From contig NZ_AQQY01000013.1 in NCBI RefSeq assembly GCF_000671395.1, positions 1 through 64,000 on the forward strand: DNA of 64,000 bases. Direction: 5' to 3'. The notes beneath the pieces were generated by a model that was not told the DNA's origin, made no database searches, and saw only the letters and a list, made by a program, of their open reading frames with translations. The DNA is from Actibacterium atlanticum. Its GTDB lineage: Bacteria; Pseudomonadota; Alphaproteobacteria; Rhodobacterales; Rhodobacteraceae. Positions 52,594 to 61,025 of this stretch are shown in pieces; the first letter of the stretch is position 1, and the number at the start of each line of letters is the position of its first letter. A program made the position numbers and the translations under genes.

Positions 52594-53297
52594 TCAGCCC
52601 TTGCGCGACGCCTCCTCGGAATTGCCTCTCTACTTCTCGCAACGAACTTCAACCTAAAGCAATTTGGACTGCAGTGAGTTCGCCCTTCCTTTTGGTTGAA
52701 TGTTCGGTTTAGAGTGCACGCACTGCCTGTGGTTTAGATAACGTGGGTTCAGCCATGATTAGATTGTCTATATTCTCAATGATCGTGTTGGTCGGGTGCG
52801 TCGACCAAAACGAGTATTACCTGTTCAAGTCTGGAGCCACGGTCTCACGAGCAGACAGAGATGATTTCGATTGCGAACTGGCTAGCGTCAACGCGGTTCC
52901 AAGAGATGTTAGAACGGCTACTACGCCGGTCTATACTACTCCTGTTTCAACCCAATGCTACACATATGGAACCACCGTAAGCTGCAACACATATGGTGGC
53001 GTCGTATCAGGAGGCAACGTCTATCAATATGACGCAAACGCTTCGCTTAGGAGCGAATACTATGGAAGGTGTATGGCGCAACGAGGTTACGCTGTTTTCG
53101 AACTTCCACCGTGCCAAAAGGAGCAAGTTCCGACAAGCATTCTCAGCAGCTTGAACGGAAAGCTCCGCCCGCCCAAAGAGGGAGCCTGCTATGTTCCCAT
53201 AACAGATTCTGTGGGTAATATTGTATACGCGGAAGAGTTGAAAATGGCGAAGTAGCTGGCGAGGAGTAAACCCCAACTAATTCCGAGCCCGGCCTCA
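52594..53297. repeat. Direct repeat of the last hisE codons flanking a 701-bp islet
   Basis: 52594-52626 (minus strand) reads as ten in-frame codons ending EASRKG-stop, matching the true hisE end at 53295-53297 and up (EKASRKG-stop). 21 consecutive bases match exactly, 25 of 26 overall, with a period of 701 bp. The enclosed segment carries one AT-rich lipoprotein gene. The layout looks like an insertion at the hisE 3' end that brought or left a copy of that end. Confidence 0.75.
52755..53255 (+). CDS. Predicted lipoprotein in an AT-rich islet
   Basis: 166 residues from the ATG at 52755 (a GTG four codons earlier is possible). Short leader MIRLSIFSMIVLVGC with a lipobox (LVGC; Cys about residue 15), so a lipid-anchored outer-membrane or periplasmic protein. 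The mature part is Tyr/Thr/Val-rich with several Cys (CYTYGTTVSCNTYGG, YYGRCMAQRGYAVFELPPC). Base composition is clearly more AT-rich than the flanks, and codon use differs (ATA, AGA, TTA). Not recognised by me. It is the only gene in the 701-bp islet. Confidence 0.7.
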   Translation: MIRLSIFSMIVLVGCVDQNEYYLFKSGATVSRADRDDFDCELASVNAVPRDVRTATTPVYTTPVSTQCYTYGTTVSCNTYGGVVSGGNVYQYDANASLRSEYYGRCMAQRGYAVFELPPCQKEQVPTSILSSLNGKLRPPKEGACYVPITDSVGNIVYAEELKMAK

Positions 53298-53609
53298 GCC
53301 CTTGCGCGACGCCTTCTCAGCGATGCCGCTGATGCCCTGCCGGCGGGCCAGCTCGGCCAGAACATCGTCCAGCGCCACATCCCGCGCGGCCAGCATCACC
53401 AGCAGATGATACAGCACATCCGCCGCCTCATAGGTCAGGTTCTCGCGGTCATCCTTGGCGGCGGCGATGATGGCCTCAATGGCTTCTTCCCCGAACTTCT
53501 CGGCGCATTTCTCGGGGCCTTTGGCCAGCAATTTCGCCGTCCAACTGCTGTCAGCGTCCGCGCCTTTGCGCGAGGCGATCACCGTTTCCAGTTCACGTAA
53601 GATATCCAT
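53295..53609 (-). CDS. hisE: Phosphoribosyl-ATP pyrophosphatase
   Basis: 104 residues from the ATG at 53609; a GTG one codon earlier overlaps hisF by 4 nt. All-alpha MazG-like fold with the metal motif EKFGEEAIEAIIAAAKDD and YEAADVLYHLLVML. It hydrolyses phosphoribosyl-ATP to phosphoribosyl-AMP, the second histidine step. Translationally coupled to hisF upstream. Its final codons are duplicated 701 bp away across the AT-rich islet. Confidence 0.95.
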   Translation of the reverse strand: MDILRELETVIASRKGADADSSWTAKLLAKGPEKCAEKFGEEAIEAIIAAAKDDRENLTYEAADVLYHLLVMLAARDVALDDVLAELARRQGISGIAEKASRKG

Positions 53610-54367
53610 CACAACCTCACCGGGATGCCCGCGGCATGCATATGCGCTTTGGCCTCGCCAATCGTATATTCGCCAAAGTGAAAGATCGAGGCCGCCAGCA
53701 CCGCACTCGCCCCGCCCTCGGTTACGCCTTCCACAAGGTGGTCCAACGTGCCCACCCCGCCCGAGGCGATCACCGGGATGTCCACCGCATCGGAAATCGC
53801 TTTGGTTAAGGCCAAGTTGAACCCCGCCTTGGTGCCATCGCGATCCATCGAGGTCAGCAAAATCTCGCCCGCGCCCTTGCTTTCGACCAGCTTGGCAAAT
53901 TCGACCGCATCAATGCCGGTGGGTTTGCGCCCGCCATGGGTGAAAATCTCCCACTTGCCGGGGGATACGGTTTTCGCGTCAATCGCCACCACGATGCACT
54001 GGCTGCCAAAGTGTTCTGAGGCCTCGGCCACCACATCGGGGTTGGCCACAGCGGCTGAGTTGAACGAAACCTTATCGGCCCCCGCCAACAACAGGTTGCG
54101 CACATCTTCGACCGTGCGCACCCCGCCGCCCACCGTCAGCGGCATGAAACACTGTTCCGCCGTGCGGGTGACCATATCCATCATCGCGCCCCGGTTTTCG
54201 ACCGTTGCGTGAATGTCCAGAAAGCACAGCTCATCGGCGCCCGCCGCGTCATAGGCCTTGGCGGCCTCGACCGGGTCACCGGCGTCGATCAGGTCAACGA
54301 AGTTCACGCCTTTGACCACACGGCCATCGGCAACGTCCAGACAGGGGATGATGCGCGTTTTTAACAT
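53609..54367 (-). CDS. hisF: Imidazole glycerol phosphate synthase cyclase subunit
   Basis: 252 residues, TIM barrel. N-terminal [22 protein letters not shown], with catalytic Asp in CLDV and in [13 protein letters not shown]. It makes imidazole glycerol phosphate and AICAR using ammonia delivered by HisH (gene at 58011). hisE follows with a short overlap; hisH and hisA are several kb away, so the his genes here are clustered but interrupted. Confidence 0.96.
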   Translation of the reverse strand: MLKTRIIPCLDVADGRVVKGVNFVDLIDAGDPVEAAKAYDAAGADELCFLDIHATVENRGAMMDMVTRTAEQCFMPLTVGGGVRTVEDVRNLLLAGADKVSFNSAAVANPDVVAEASEHFGSQCIVVAIDAKTVSPGKWEIFTHGGRKPTGIDAVEFAKLVESKGAGEILLTSMDRDGTKAGFNLALTKAISDAVDIPVIASGGVGTLDHLVEGVTEGGASAVLAASIFHFGEYTIGEAKAHMHAAGIPVRL

Positions 54368-54423
54368 GCGATTTGTTTAGGCGCGCACTGGGCAAAGGGC
54401 AAGGCCGCACTATCTGACAGCGC

Positions 54424-54900
54424 ATGACACGGTTTACACTTCTTTCCATCGGCGTGGTGCTGGGGCTGGGCTGGATGGTCCTGATGCTGGTTTATTTCAG
54501 CTTCCTGCCCGGCTGGCGCAGCCTTGGGTTCTTGATGACCGTCGGGCAGGTCGAACGCGGATTGGCCAGCTGGAGCCCCGCCGACATCGCCTATCACCTG
54601 CGCGGCACCTGGACGATCGACCTGATCTTCCCGACGCTTTACGGCGTGGTGCTAAGCTTCGTTGTGCACCGCTACTGGCAGGGCGGACGTCGCGCATTGC
54701 TGCTGGCGCTGGTCTGGCTGTCGGTCGTGGCGGATTACACTGACAACTATTTTGCCCTGCAATTGCTGGCAGGAGGGGAAGGCATCTGGCCCCTGATCAT
54801 AGCCAACTGGATCAAATTCATTGCCATCACCTGGCCAATGGATGTCGGGCTGATCAAGTGGTTTGAGGAGGTCCGACTACGTCGCAAACAAGCGGTGTAG
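54424..54900 (+). CDS. Hypothetical inner-membrane protein
   Basis: 158 residues with four predicted membrane helices (about 5-27, 55-80, 88-110, 116-138). A short basic C-terminus (VRLRRKQAV). Not recognised. It is divergent from hisF and convergent, two bases away, with the next membrane-protein gene. Composition is normal for the window. Confidence 0.7.
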   Translation: MTRFTLLSIGVVLGLGWMVLMLVYFSFLPGWRSLGFLMTVGQVERGLASWSPADIAYHLRGTWTIDLIFPTLYGVVLSFVVHRYWQGGRRALLLALVWLSVVADYTDNYFALQLLAGGEGIWPLIIANWIKFIAITWPMDVGLIKWFEEVRLRRKQAV

Positions 54901-54901
54901 G

Positions 54902-55297
54902 TTAGTCGGTCTCGTCTTGGCGTGCGCGATAGCTTTTTCGCGTAGCCCACTCGGCGCAAATCAGACCGAAAAGTGGAAGCCATCCAACAATTCCCAGCAC
55001 CATGGCTACGAAAATCCAAAATGCTGCAGATGTTCCGAAATCATCCGGGATGCGCTCGCATGTAGTTCGAAAATACTGGTTAACGCCTGTGCATTTACCC
55101 AAGTGATAAATCGCGAAGCTTAGTATTCCAGGAAGAAAAACGACCAGGAGCCAAATGGCTGCAGCGCCAGCGCTACGATTGCGCATCCAAAGCAACCGAC
55201 GCCCGTTCGGGCTATAGCGGTCCGGTGTAAACAGCGCGTGGATCGCAAAGATGCTCGGCGGCCCCAACGTAACGAGATAGATGAGAATTATGATCAA
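54902..55297 (-). CDS. Hypothetical membrane protein, AT-richer
   Basis: 131 residues with a TTG start at 55297 (GGGAGC upstream). Helices at about residues 2-22, 42-65 and 90-115; between them a loop with KCTGVNQYFRTTCER, possibly a disulfide. Base composition is lower in GC than the his genes on either side, so it may be acquired. No family recognised. Its end abuts the oppositely oriented membrane gene. Confidence 0.6.
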   Translation of the reverse strand: MIIILIYLVTLGPPSIFAIHALFTPDRYSPNGRRLLWMRNRSAGAAAIWLLVVFLPGILSFAIYHLGKCTGVNQYFRTTCERIPDDFGTSAAFWIFVAMVLGIVGWLPLFGLICAEWATRKSYRARQDETD

Positions 55298-55386
55298 ACT
55301 GGTTCTGCGCTCCCGCCTTGTCAGGTAGATTAGCAGACACCTCGCCTATTCACAGGTCAGGAAAACCAGAGCAGGGCAGGCGATTT

Positions 55387-56109
55387 TCACCCCTTCATAA
55401 CCGCCAAAGCCTCTTGCAGGTCAATCGCCCCGTCATAAAGCGCGCGGCCTGAAATAGCGCCGTTCAGCGGTGCGCCGCAGGCTTTGAGGGCGCGCAGGTC
55501 GTCCAGCGACGACACCCCGCCCGAGGCAATGACCGGGATCGACACGGCGTTGGCCAGTGCCGCTGTGGCCTCGACGTTCGGGCCCTGCATGGCGCCGTCG
55601 CGGTTGATGTCGGTATAGATGATGGCCGATACGCCTGCGTCCTCGAACGACTTGGCCAGATCGGTGACCATCACGTTGGTTTCTTCGGCCCAGCCTTTGG
55701 TGGCCACCTTGCCGTCGCGCGCATCAATCCCCACGGCGACATGGCCCGGAAACGCACGTGCAGCCTCGCGCACCAGATCGGGGTTTTCCACCGCAACGGT
55801 GCCCAGAATGACCCGTTGCAAACCCTTGTCCAGCCAGCGTTCAATCGTGGCCATATCGCGGATACCGCCACCCAGCTGTGCGGGGACTTTGGTCTGTTTC
55901 AGGATTTCCTCAACCGGGGCGGCATTGACCGGCTCACCCGCAAAGGCGCCGTTCAGATCGACCAGGTGCAGCCATTCACAGCCCGCGTTCACAAACTCCA
56001 ACGCCTGCGCGGCAGGGTTGTCGTTGAACACGGTGGATTGGTCCATTTCCCCTTTTACAAGGCGCACGGCCTGTCCGTCTTTCAGATCAATGGCGGGGTA
56101 AAGGATCAT
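55387..56109 (-). CDS. hisA: Phosphoribosylformimino-5-aminoimidazole carboxamide ribotide isomerase
   Basis: 240 residues from the ATG at 56109, with GGAGG upstream; the frame is open another 166 codons but without homology. TIM barrel sister of His[19 protein letters not shown] at the start (catalytic Asp in IDL) and [13 protein letters not shown] in the second half. It isomerises ProFAR to PRFAR, the fourth histidine step. Not adjacent to hisF. Confidence 0.96.
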   Translation of the reverse strand: MILYPAIDLKDGQAVRLVKGEMDQSTVFNDNPAAQALEFVNAGCEWLHLVDLNGAFAGEPVNAAPVEEILKQTKVPAQLGGGIRDMATIERWLDKGLQRVILGTVAVENPDLVREAARAFPGHVAVGIDARDGKVATKGWAEETNVMVTDLAKSFEDAGVSAIIYTDINRDGAMQGPNVEATAALANAVSIPVIASGGVSSLDDLRALKACGAPLNGAISGRALYDGAIDLQEALAVMKG

Positions 56110-56244
56110 GGCGGCCTCCGAGGTTTTGTTGGGCGCTCTGTGACACGCACGCGCCCGGAATGCAACGTATCGCCGACCCAACGTCAGACTTGCCCGGTAT
56201 AGGGCGCATGTTTCACACTGACCCCAGTTTTGGGAGGAACGATC

Positions 56245-56628
56245 ATGAAACGATTTGCAGCAGTCGCCGCGCTGGGCGCGCTTCTGGCCGGACCCGCGAT
56301 GGCCGACCCGGTGCATGGAATCTGGAAGACCGAGGTCGACGACGGCAGCTATGCCTATATCACCTTTTCCAATTGTGGTGCCGAACTGTGCGGGGTGATC
56401 AGCCGCACGTTTAACGGGGATGGGGAATACAAAAGCCCCAATATCGGCAAGCAACTTGTCTGGGGGATGAGCAACGACGGCCCCGGCAAATACGCCGGCG
56501 GGACCATCTGGCAGCCGTCGACCGGCAAGAAATTCCGCTCGAAGATGACGCTGAACGGGAATGTACTGAAAGTCGCGGGCTGCGTCGGCCCGATCTGCAA
56601 AAAACAAACCTGGTCGCGGGTGAAATAA
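56245..56628 (+). CDS. DUF2147 family secreted protein
   Basis: 127 residues from the ATG at 56245 (GGGAGGAAC upstream). Signal peptide about residues 1-20 (ends GPAMA). The mature part has [19 protein letters not shown], a Cys pair (SNCGAELCG) and the C-terminal [18 protein letters not shown], all typical of DUF2147, a small periplasmic family with lipocalin-like strands and no known ligand. Followed by a 7-bp hairpin in the convergent gap. Confidence 0.88.
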   Translation: MKRFAAVAALGALLAGPAMADPVHGIWKTEVDDGSYAYITFSNCGAELCGVISRTFNGDGEYKSPNIGKQLVWGMSNDGPGKYAGGTIWQPSTGKKFRSKMTLNGNVLKVAGCVGPICKKQTWSRVK

Positions 56629-56634
56629 GGGGAA

Positions 56635-56652
56635 GGGCGGGTTTCCCCGCCC
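56635..56652. terminator. Hairpin between convergent genes
   Basis: GGGCGGG-TTTC-CCCGCCC forms a stable 7-bp stem in the 30-bp gap between the DUF2147 gene and the peroxiredoxin-like gene. No T run, so moderate support as a shared terminator. Confidence 0.5.
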
Positions 56653-56658
56653 CTCTGC

Positions 56659-57195
56659 CTAAACCGCGTCGGTATATTCGCCGCGCGCCGGATAGTTGTT
56701 CTTGATCGCGAAATCCACCGCGCCGATCAGCTCGGAGAAATGCGGGCGCACAAAGGGCATGGTCTGAACCGAGCCGTAAAACAACGTCTGTTCCGGTGTG
56801 ACCATGAACAGGCCCGGTTCTGAAAACAATGCGGGCTCCTCGATCCCGATCGACGTTTTCCCGCGCGAGGTAGAGATGTACAGCCCCCAGTCACGGGCTG
56901 TCTGCAACGGCAAATCATAGGCAAAACGCAGGTTCTGGGCCTCGATCTTGTCGGCCATCGCCTGCGCGCGTTCCTGTCCGTCTGAACTGATTGCGATGGT
57001 GTTTATGCCACGTTCGGCAAACTCAGGCGTCAGGCGTTCCAGCTCTTTCAGATAAGTGGCGCAGATTGGGCAGTGGTAGCCGCGATAAAAGCACAGCACG
57101 GTCCCGCGGGTGCTGTTTTCCTGACTAAGTGAAAACCTGTCGCCAGACAGCGTTGGCAGTGAAAGATCAGGTGTCTTTTGGCGGGGGATCAGCAT
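56659..57195 (-). CDS. AhpC/TSA-type peroxiredoxin-like protein
   Basis: 178 residues from the ATG at 57195 (AAGGAC upstream). Thioredoxin fold with the redox motif FYRGYHCPICATYLKEL; a CPxC pair is present in place of the usual TxxC peroxidatic motif. The later LFMVTPEQTLFYGSVQTMPFVRPHFSEL is typical of this peroxiredoxin-like group. It probably reduces peroxides or alkyl hydroperoxides. It is divergent from an AraC-family gene across 86 bp, suggesting that regulator controls it. Confidence 0.85.
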   Translation of the reverse strand: MLIPRQKTPDLSLPTLSGDRFSLSQENSTRGTVLCFYRGYHCPICATYLKELERLTPEFAERGINTIAISSDGQERAQAMADKIEAQNLRFAYDLPLQTARDWGLYISTSRGKTSIGIEEPALFSEPGLFMVTPEQTLFYGSVQTMPFVRPHFSELIGAVDFAIKNNYPARGEYTDAV

Positions 57196-57243
57196 GGGAT
57201 GTCCTTTTTCCTTGGGGCTTAAGGGGGATATATGCGGCTTTAT

Positions 57244-57257
57244 GGATAGAATTATCC
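57244..57257. promoter_or_regulatory. Inverted repeat in divergent promoter
   Basis: GGATA-GAAT-TATCC lies between the peroxiredoxin-like gene and the AraC regulator, in an AT-rich patch. Possible regulator-binding site; weak evidence. Confidence 0.3.
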
Positions 57258-57281
57258 GAAATAAATGATAGAAACCCCGAT

Positions 57282-58010
57282 ATGAGCGATGCAGACCGCC
57301 TGACCACCCTGATTCAGCGCTTTCAGCTGAATGTACGACCCGCCGGGGCGGGGGACGCGGATATCGCCGTCGTTGCTGCGGATGATCAGCCCTGCCGCAT
57401 CCTCTTTTCGCCCGGTGGTGGGGTTGAAGGCGCAGGGGCACAGGTGGTGTTTGCCGCAAAGGTCGATTGGGCCAGCGACATGAACCCGCTGGTGCAATCG
57501 CTTCCGCGCCTGACCAGCTATGATCTGGCCGATGACCCGGATGCGCAGGCCTTAGTGGCGGTCTTGCGCAACGAGGTGGCTGCGGATCGCTGTGGTGCGG
57601 GGTCGGTTCTGAACCGGCTATGCGAGGTGCTCTTGGTGCGTCTGTTGCGCCATTTGATGCAAAGCGGCGTGGCGGAAACCGGGCTGCTGGCCGGTCTCGC
57701 CGATCCGCGTCTCAGCCGGGCCATCGTCGCCATGCACGATCGCCCCCAGCATGATTGGGACGCGTGCGCCTTGGCGCAGGAGGCCGGGTTGTCACTCAGC
57801 CGCTTTACCGAGTTGTTCAGCGCCACGGTGGGCGAAAGCCCGATGGCCTATCTGCGGCGCTGGCGCTTGATCCTGGCACGGCAGGATCTGGCGCGTGGTG
57901 TGCGGATTGGCACGGTTGCGCGGCGCTATGGATATAGCTCGCCCGAGGGGTTCTCGCGCGCGTTTCGGCGCCAGTTCAACGAGGCGCCGATACAGCTGCG
58001 CTTTGCCTGA
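57282..58010 (+). CDS. AraC family transcriptional regulator
   Basis: 242 residues from the ATG at 57282. N-terminal cupin-like ligand domain (about residues 10-130, the AraC_binding/Cupin_6 type). C-terminal double HTH: WDACALAQEAGLSLSRFTELF then IGTVARRYGYSSPEGFSRAFRRQF, ending APIQLRFA. Ligand unknown. Divergent to the peroxiredoxin-like gene, so likely its regulator. Convergent with hisH, which ends one base further on. Confidence 0.92.
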   Translation: MSDADRLTTLIQRFQLNVRPAGAGDADIAVVAADDQPCRILFSPGGGVEGAGAQVVFAAKVDWASDMNPLVQSLPRLTSYDLADDPDAQALVAVLRNEVAADRCGAGSVLNRLCEVLLVRLLRHLMQSGVAETGLLAGLADPRLSRAIVAMHDRPQHDWDACALAQEAGLSLSRFTELFSATVGESPMAYLRRWRLILARQDLARGVRIGTVARRYGYSSPEGFSRAFRRQFNEAPIQLRFA

Positions 58011-58649
58011 TCAGGGCGCCCAGGCCAGGAAGTTGGCAATCAGCTGCAGGCCCATGGCCTGACTTTTCTCGGGGTGAAACTGCGTGCCCACAACGTTGTC
58101 CTTGCCGACTATTGCCGTGATATCGCCGCCGTAATCACAATGGGCCAACCGCTGGGCCGGATCATCGACGCGGAAATGATACGAATGCACGAAATAGGCG
58201 TGTTCGCCGGTTTCCAGCCCGTCAAACACCGGGTGCGGGTTGTCGATCACCAGATCGTTCCACCCCATATGCGGCACTTTCAACGTCTCATCCGACGGCG
58301 TGATCCGCTCGACGGTGCCGCCGACCCAGTCGAACCCGGGCGTATCTTCATATTCCAACCCGCGCGTGGCCAGCATCTGCATGCCGATGCAAATCCCCAT
58401 GAAGGGGCGGCCACCGTGGGTCACCACCTCCTCAATCGCTTCAAACAGGCCGGAATGATCGAACAGCGCCTTGCGGCAGGCCGGGAAGGCCCCGTCGCCG
58501 GGCAGTACGACACGGTCGGCCTTGCGCACGACGTCGGGGTCCGACGTGACGATCACCTCGCCCGCGCCGGTCTCGCGCGCCATGCGCTGGAATGCTTTCT
58601 CAGCCGAGTGCAGGTTGCCCGACTCGTAATCCACCAAAGCTGTCAGCAT
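58011..58649 (-). CDS. hisH: Imidazole glycerol phosphate synthase glutaminase subunit
   Basis: 212 residues, class I glutamine amidotransferase. The nucleophile Cys is in GRPFMGICIGMQML; His-Glu are in GTQFHPEKSQ. It splits glutamine and channels ammonia to HisF. Two bases separate it from hisB upstream on the same strand. Confidence 0.96.
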   Translation of the reverse strand: MLTALVDYESGNLHSAEKAFQRMARETGAGEVIVTSDPDVVRKADRVVLPGDGAFPACRKALFDHSGLFEAIEEVVTHGGRPFMGICIGMQMLATRGLEYEDTPGFDWVGGTVERITPSDETLKVPHMGWNDLVIDNPHPVFDGLETGEHAYFVHSYHFRVDDPAQRLAHCDYGGDITAIVGKDNVVGTQFHPEKSQAMGLQLIANFLAWAP

Positions 58650-58651
58650 CG

Positions 58652-59239
58652 TCAGAGCGCACCCTTCGTCGACGGGATCGCATCTGCCTTACGCGGGTCG
58701 GTTTCCACCGCTTCGCGCAACGCGCGGGCAACGGCTTTGAACGCAGCCTCCACGATGTGGTGGCTGTTGATGCCGTGCAGCATGTCCACATGCAGCGTGA
58801 TGCCGCCGTGGGTGCTGAAGGCCTGAAAGAACTCGCGCACCAGCTCGCAATCGAACGTGCCGATCTTTTGCGTGGGCAGCTCCATGTTCCACACCAGATA
58901 GGGCCGCGCCGACAGGTCCAGCGCCGCGCGCACCTGCGCGTCATCCATCGGCAACAGGCAGGCGCCATAGCGGCGGATGCCCTTCTTGTCGCCCAACGCC
59001 TGCACCAAAGCCTGCCCCAGCGCGATGCCGGTGTCCTCAACCGTGTGGTGATCGTCGATGTGGTAATCACCCTTGGCGCGGATGGTGAAATCAATCAACG
59101 AGTGACGCGACAGCTGATCCAGCATGTGGTCAAAAAAGCCCACACCGGTTTGGTTGTCATACTGGCCGGTCCCGTCGAGATTGATCTCAACGCTGATCGC
59201 GGTCTCGGCCGTTTCACGCGTGATTGTTGCGGTCCGCAT
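58652..59239 (-). CDS. hisB: Imidazoleglycerol-phosphate dehydratase
   Basis: 195 residues, single-function HisB without the phosphatase half. The metal-binding motifs [15 protein letters not shown] and [15 protein letters not shown] are intact. Step seven of histidine synthesis. The first gene of a hisB-hisH pair. Confidence 0.96.
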   Translation of the reverse strand: MRTATITRETAETAISVEINLDGTGQYDNQTGVGFFDHMLDQLSRHSLIDFTIRAKGDYHIDDHHTVEDTGIALGQALVQALGDKKGIRRYGACLLPMDDAQVRAALDLSARPYLVWNMELPTQKIGTFDCELVREFFQAFSTHGGITLHVDMLHGINSHHIVEAAFKAVARALREAVETDPRKADAIPSTKGAL

Positions 59240-59396
59240 CGGGCGTACTCCTTGGTTTCAACGGCTTATACGCCGCGGCCGTCGCAAGGCAAAGAGGGCG
59301 CGCGCGAAAATCTGCGTCACTGTTGCGAAGGCGTTCCTGACGCAGGCTGGGCATTGGGTAGAGCGAACCAGAGCGACGACGGCAGTTAGGCTGAGG
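59240..59396. other. Intergenic region with 8-bp inverted repeat
   Basis: 157 bp between hisB and the AT-richer genes. CTGCGTCA (59312-59319) pairs with TGACGCAG (59338-59345) across an 18-nt loop; it might act at the end of the 59397 gene. No ORF or known element is seen. Confidence 0.4.
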
Positions 59397-59744
59397 TCAC
59401 TCAGGTCTAGGCCGAAAGGCGTCAAACTCTAGATAGTACTTTGCGTCTTTCACAAGTGTCTCTCGCGATGGGGAGTGCTCGTAATGTTTAGCGAAATTCT
59501 TGATGCTCTGCAGGGTATAGAGATCGACATCCCACGTATAGTTTCGGCCTTTGAACTCCAGGTACTCATCATCAACCTCGCTGTAGGTGTCCGTTTCGAG
59601 TACAAGCACATCGTCAGAAATGGTTCCATCGTCATTGACCGTAAAGGCTAAAAGGAAGTCCCCATCATAGGTCTCTACGGATGCCATCAAATCCGCGAGG
59701 GTCATTTCGGTAAAAGAGATCACCGTCGGGTCTGAAATTCGCAT
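59397..59744 (-). CDS. Small acidic hypothetical protein, immunity-like
   Basis: 115 residues, strongly acidic (many Asp/Glu, e.g. DDVLVLETDTYSEVDDEY). It looks like the small acidic single-domain proteins often encoded as immunity partners of polymorphic toxins, perhaps of the DUF7716 type, but this is a weak recollection. Composition is AT-richer than flanking his genes. It is 17 bp downstream of the next AT-richer gene on the same strand, so the two form a pair. No toxin is visible beside them. Confidence 0.55.
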   Translation of the reverse strand: MRISDPTVISFTEMTLADLMASVETYDGDFLLAFTVNDDGTISDDVLVLETDTYSEVDDEYLEFKGRNYTWDVDLYTLQSIKNFAKHYEHSPSRETLVKDAKYYLEFDAFRPRPE

Positions 59745-59761
59745 TGCTTTCGCTCCCTCTA

Positions 59762-60499
59762 TCAGCCCTCAATCCGCTGCAGTCGCCACATCCCGCGTGA
59801 GAAATCGATGTCAGGATCATCGCTATAGATGTGGCCAACTTTAGATATGCGCCAGGTTCCAACCGTGTCTTCAAAGCCGATAGTTTGCCCGTGGCGGATT
59901 TCAGGGTTCTGGAAAAGCAAGTATTTCGCAAACTCGTTATAGACGACAGACGCGGTTTCGAACTCGGTTGTTTCAATCGATATGTCGGGATGGCCGAGAA
60001 AGGTCATTCCGATCGTTTCAAACAAATCGCCGTCACGAACGAATGCCCAAACGAACTGATGATACAGGAGTTCGGGAAAGAGATCCTGGGCGGTTTGTAC
60101 ACCGTTGCGCCACTGATCAGGGCCGGATGCGCGCCTGGAACCTTCGACCCGAACGGCGATTCCGCCGCAGTCGAGTGCAGCAAGCGCGACCTCGGAAATG
60201 GCAAGCGCCTCTGCAGTTCCGTCTTGGCTGGAGTAGAGGCTCAAGTAGCTGGAATGTTGCCCGATCTTGGCCAGCCGTTGTTCTGATATTGGTGCGCCCG
60301 CAGACCCCATTCGAAAGGCCTCTTCCATGCCTTCTGCGGCAGGCCATATTTGGTAACCACATAGATAGTCGGTTTCGCAGTCAGAGATTCTGCCTCCAGC
60401 GGCTATGAAACGACCATGTGTGCCGGCTGCCAGCGCGTCCATGAAGTGGTCATTGTCCCGCCAGGTGCCGGGAATACACAGGATAGTTTTACTCTTCAT
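59762..60499 (-). CDS. Hypothetical protein, possibly DUF4261-like
   Basis: 245 residues from the ATG at 60499 (GGAAA upstream). The part YLSLYSSQDGTAEALAISEVAL-like, then ALDCGGIAVRVEGSRRASGPDQW, resembles DUF4261, a domain seen among immunity proteins of toxin systems; I am not certain. No signal peptide. Composition AT-richer than the neighbours and codon use differs. It lies between hisB and tRNA-Gly with the small acidic gene, a plausible acquired pair. Confidence 0.5.
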   Translation of the reverse strand: MKSKTILCIPGTWRDNDHFMDALAAGTHGRFIAAGGRISDCETDYLCGYQIWPAAEGMEEAFRMGSAGAPISEQRLAKIGQHSSYLSLYSSQDGTAEALAISEVALAALDCGGIAVRVEGSRRASGPDQWRNGVQTAQDLFPELLYHQFVWAFVRDGDLFETIGMTFLGHPDISIETTEFETASVVYNEFAKYLLFQNPEIRHGQTIGFEDTVGTWRISKVGHIYSDDPDIDFSRGMWRLQRIEG

Positions 60500-60603
60500 G
60501 GGAACACGTTTCCAACAAGGTCTGTCGGCCAAGCGGCATGGGGCAATCACTGTTTGTTTCTATATGCAAACAGTCGAATTGTGAAACTTCTGAAGTGAAA
60601 GAA

Positions 60604-60678
60604 TGGAGCGGGCGATGAGATTCGAACTCACGACATTTACCTTGGCAAGGTAACGCTCTACCCCTGAGCTACGCCCGC
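60604..60678 (-). tRNA. tRNA-Gly (anticodon GCC)
   Basis: 75 nt including encoded CCA (60604-60606). Acceptor GCGGGCG/CGCCCGC, D arm GCTCAGGGGTAGAGC, anticodon loop CTTGCCAAG with GCC, T loop GAGTTCGAATCTC. Discriminator T. It borders the AT-richer pair, but no repeat of its 3' end is visible on the far side. Confidence 0.95.
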
Positions 60679-61025
60679 GTCCTTTGGGTAGGGGGTGTCT
60701 AACGCTCCGTGTCGACGGGTGCAAGGGGGCAGCGGAAAATATCGTAAAAACGGTAAAACCCGGGCAACGCCTAAGGGCAGGGTTGCTTTTGCGCAGACAG
60801 TGTCGGCATTGCGGGGCTTTGCTGGCGGCTGGTCTGATGCAGCTTTCGCCCGTCTCTGCAGGGGCAAAATCTCTGCTGTAGGGGACCGCCAGACCACCCG
60901 GGACGGGTGCTAGGATGATGCCGCGCCCAGAACGGTGCGCCGCCGCGCCCTAAACGCGCCGGGGAAGAACACCACAAATCCAAACAAGGCCTGGATAAAG
61001 GCAGAGAGAATGATCTTAGCTATCG
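60679..61025. other. Intergenic region without clear gene
   Basis: 347 bp between tRNA-Gly and the RND gene. Short frames exist but lack ribosome sites. The minus frame just after the RND stop reads KIILSAFIQALFGFVVFFPG, a plausible membrane helix, but no start codon lies between the RND stop and this segment. It may be a decayed small gene or chance. No tRNA, terminator or repeat stands out. Confidence 0.4.

Noticed and set aside
54880-55400. Flanking direct repeats around the AT-richer membrane gene near hisA
   Set aside because: The flanks were compared by eye with each other and with the hisA end; no match like the hisE case was seen.
55387-56607. 406-codon version of hisA with a long N-terminal extension
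   Set aside because: HisA homology begins at 56109, which has a proper ribosome-binding site; the extension overlaps the divergent DUF2147 gene.
60604-60678. tRNA-Gly as attachment site for the adjacent AT-richer genes
   Set aside because: I looked for a repeat of the tRNA 3' end near 59240-59400 and in the hisB flank and found none.
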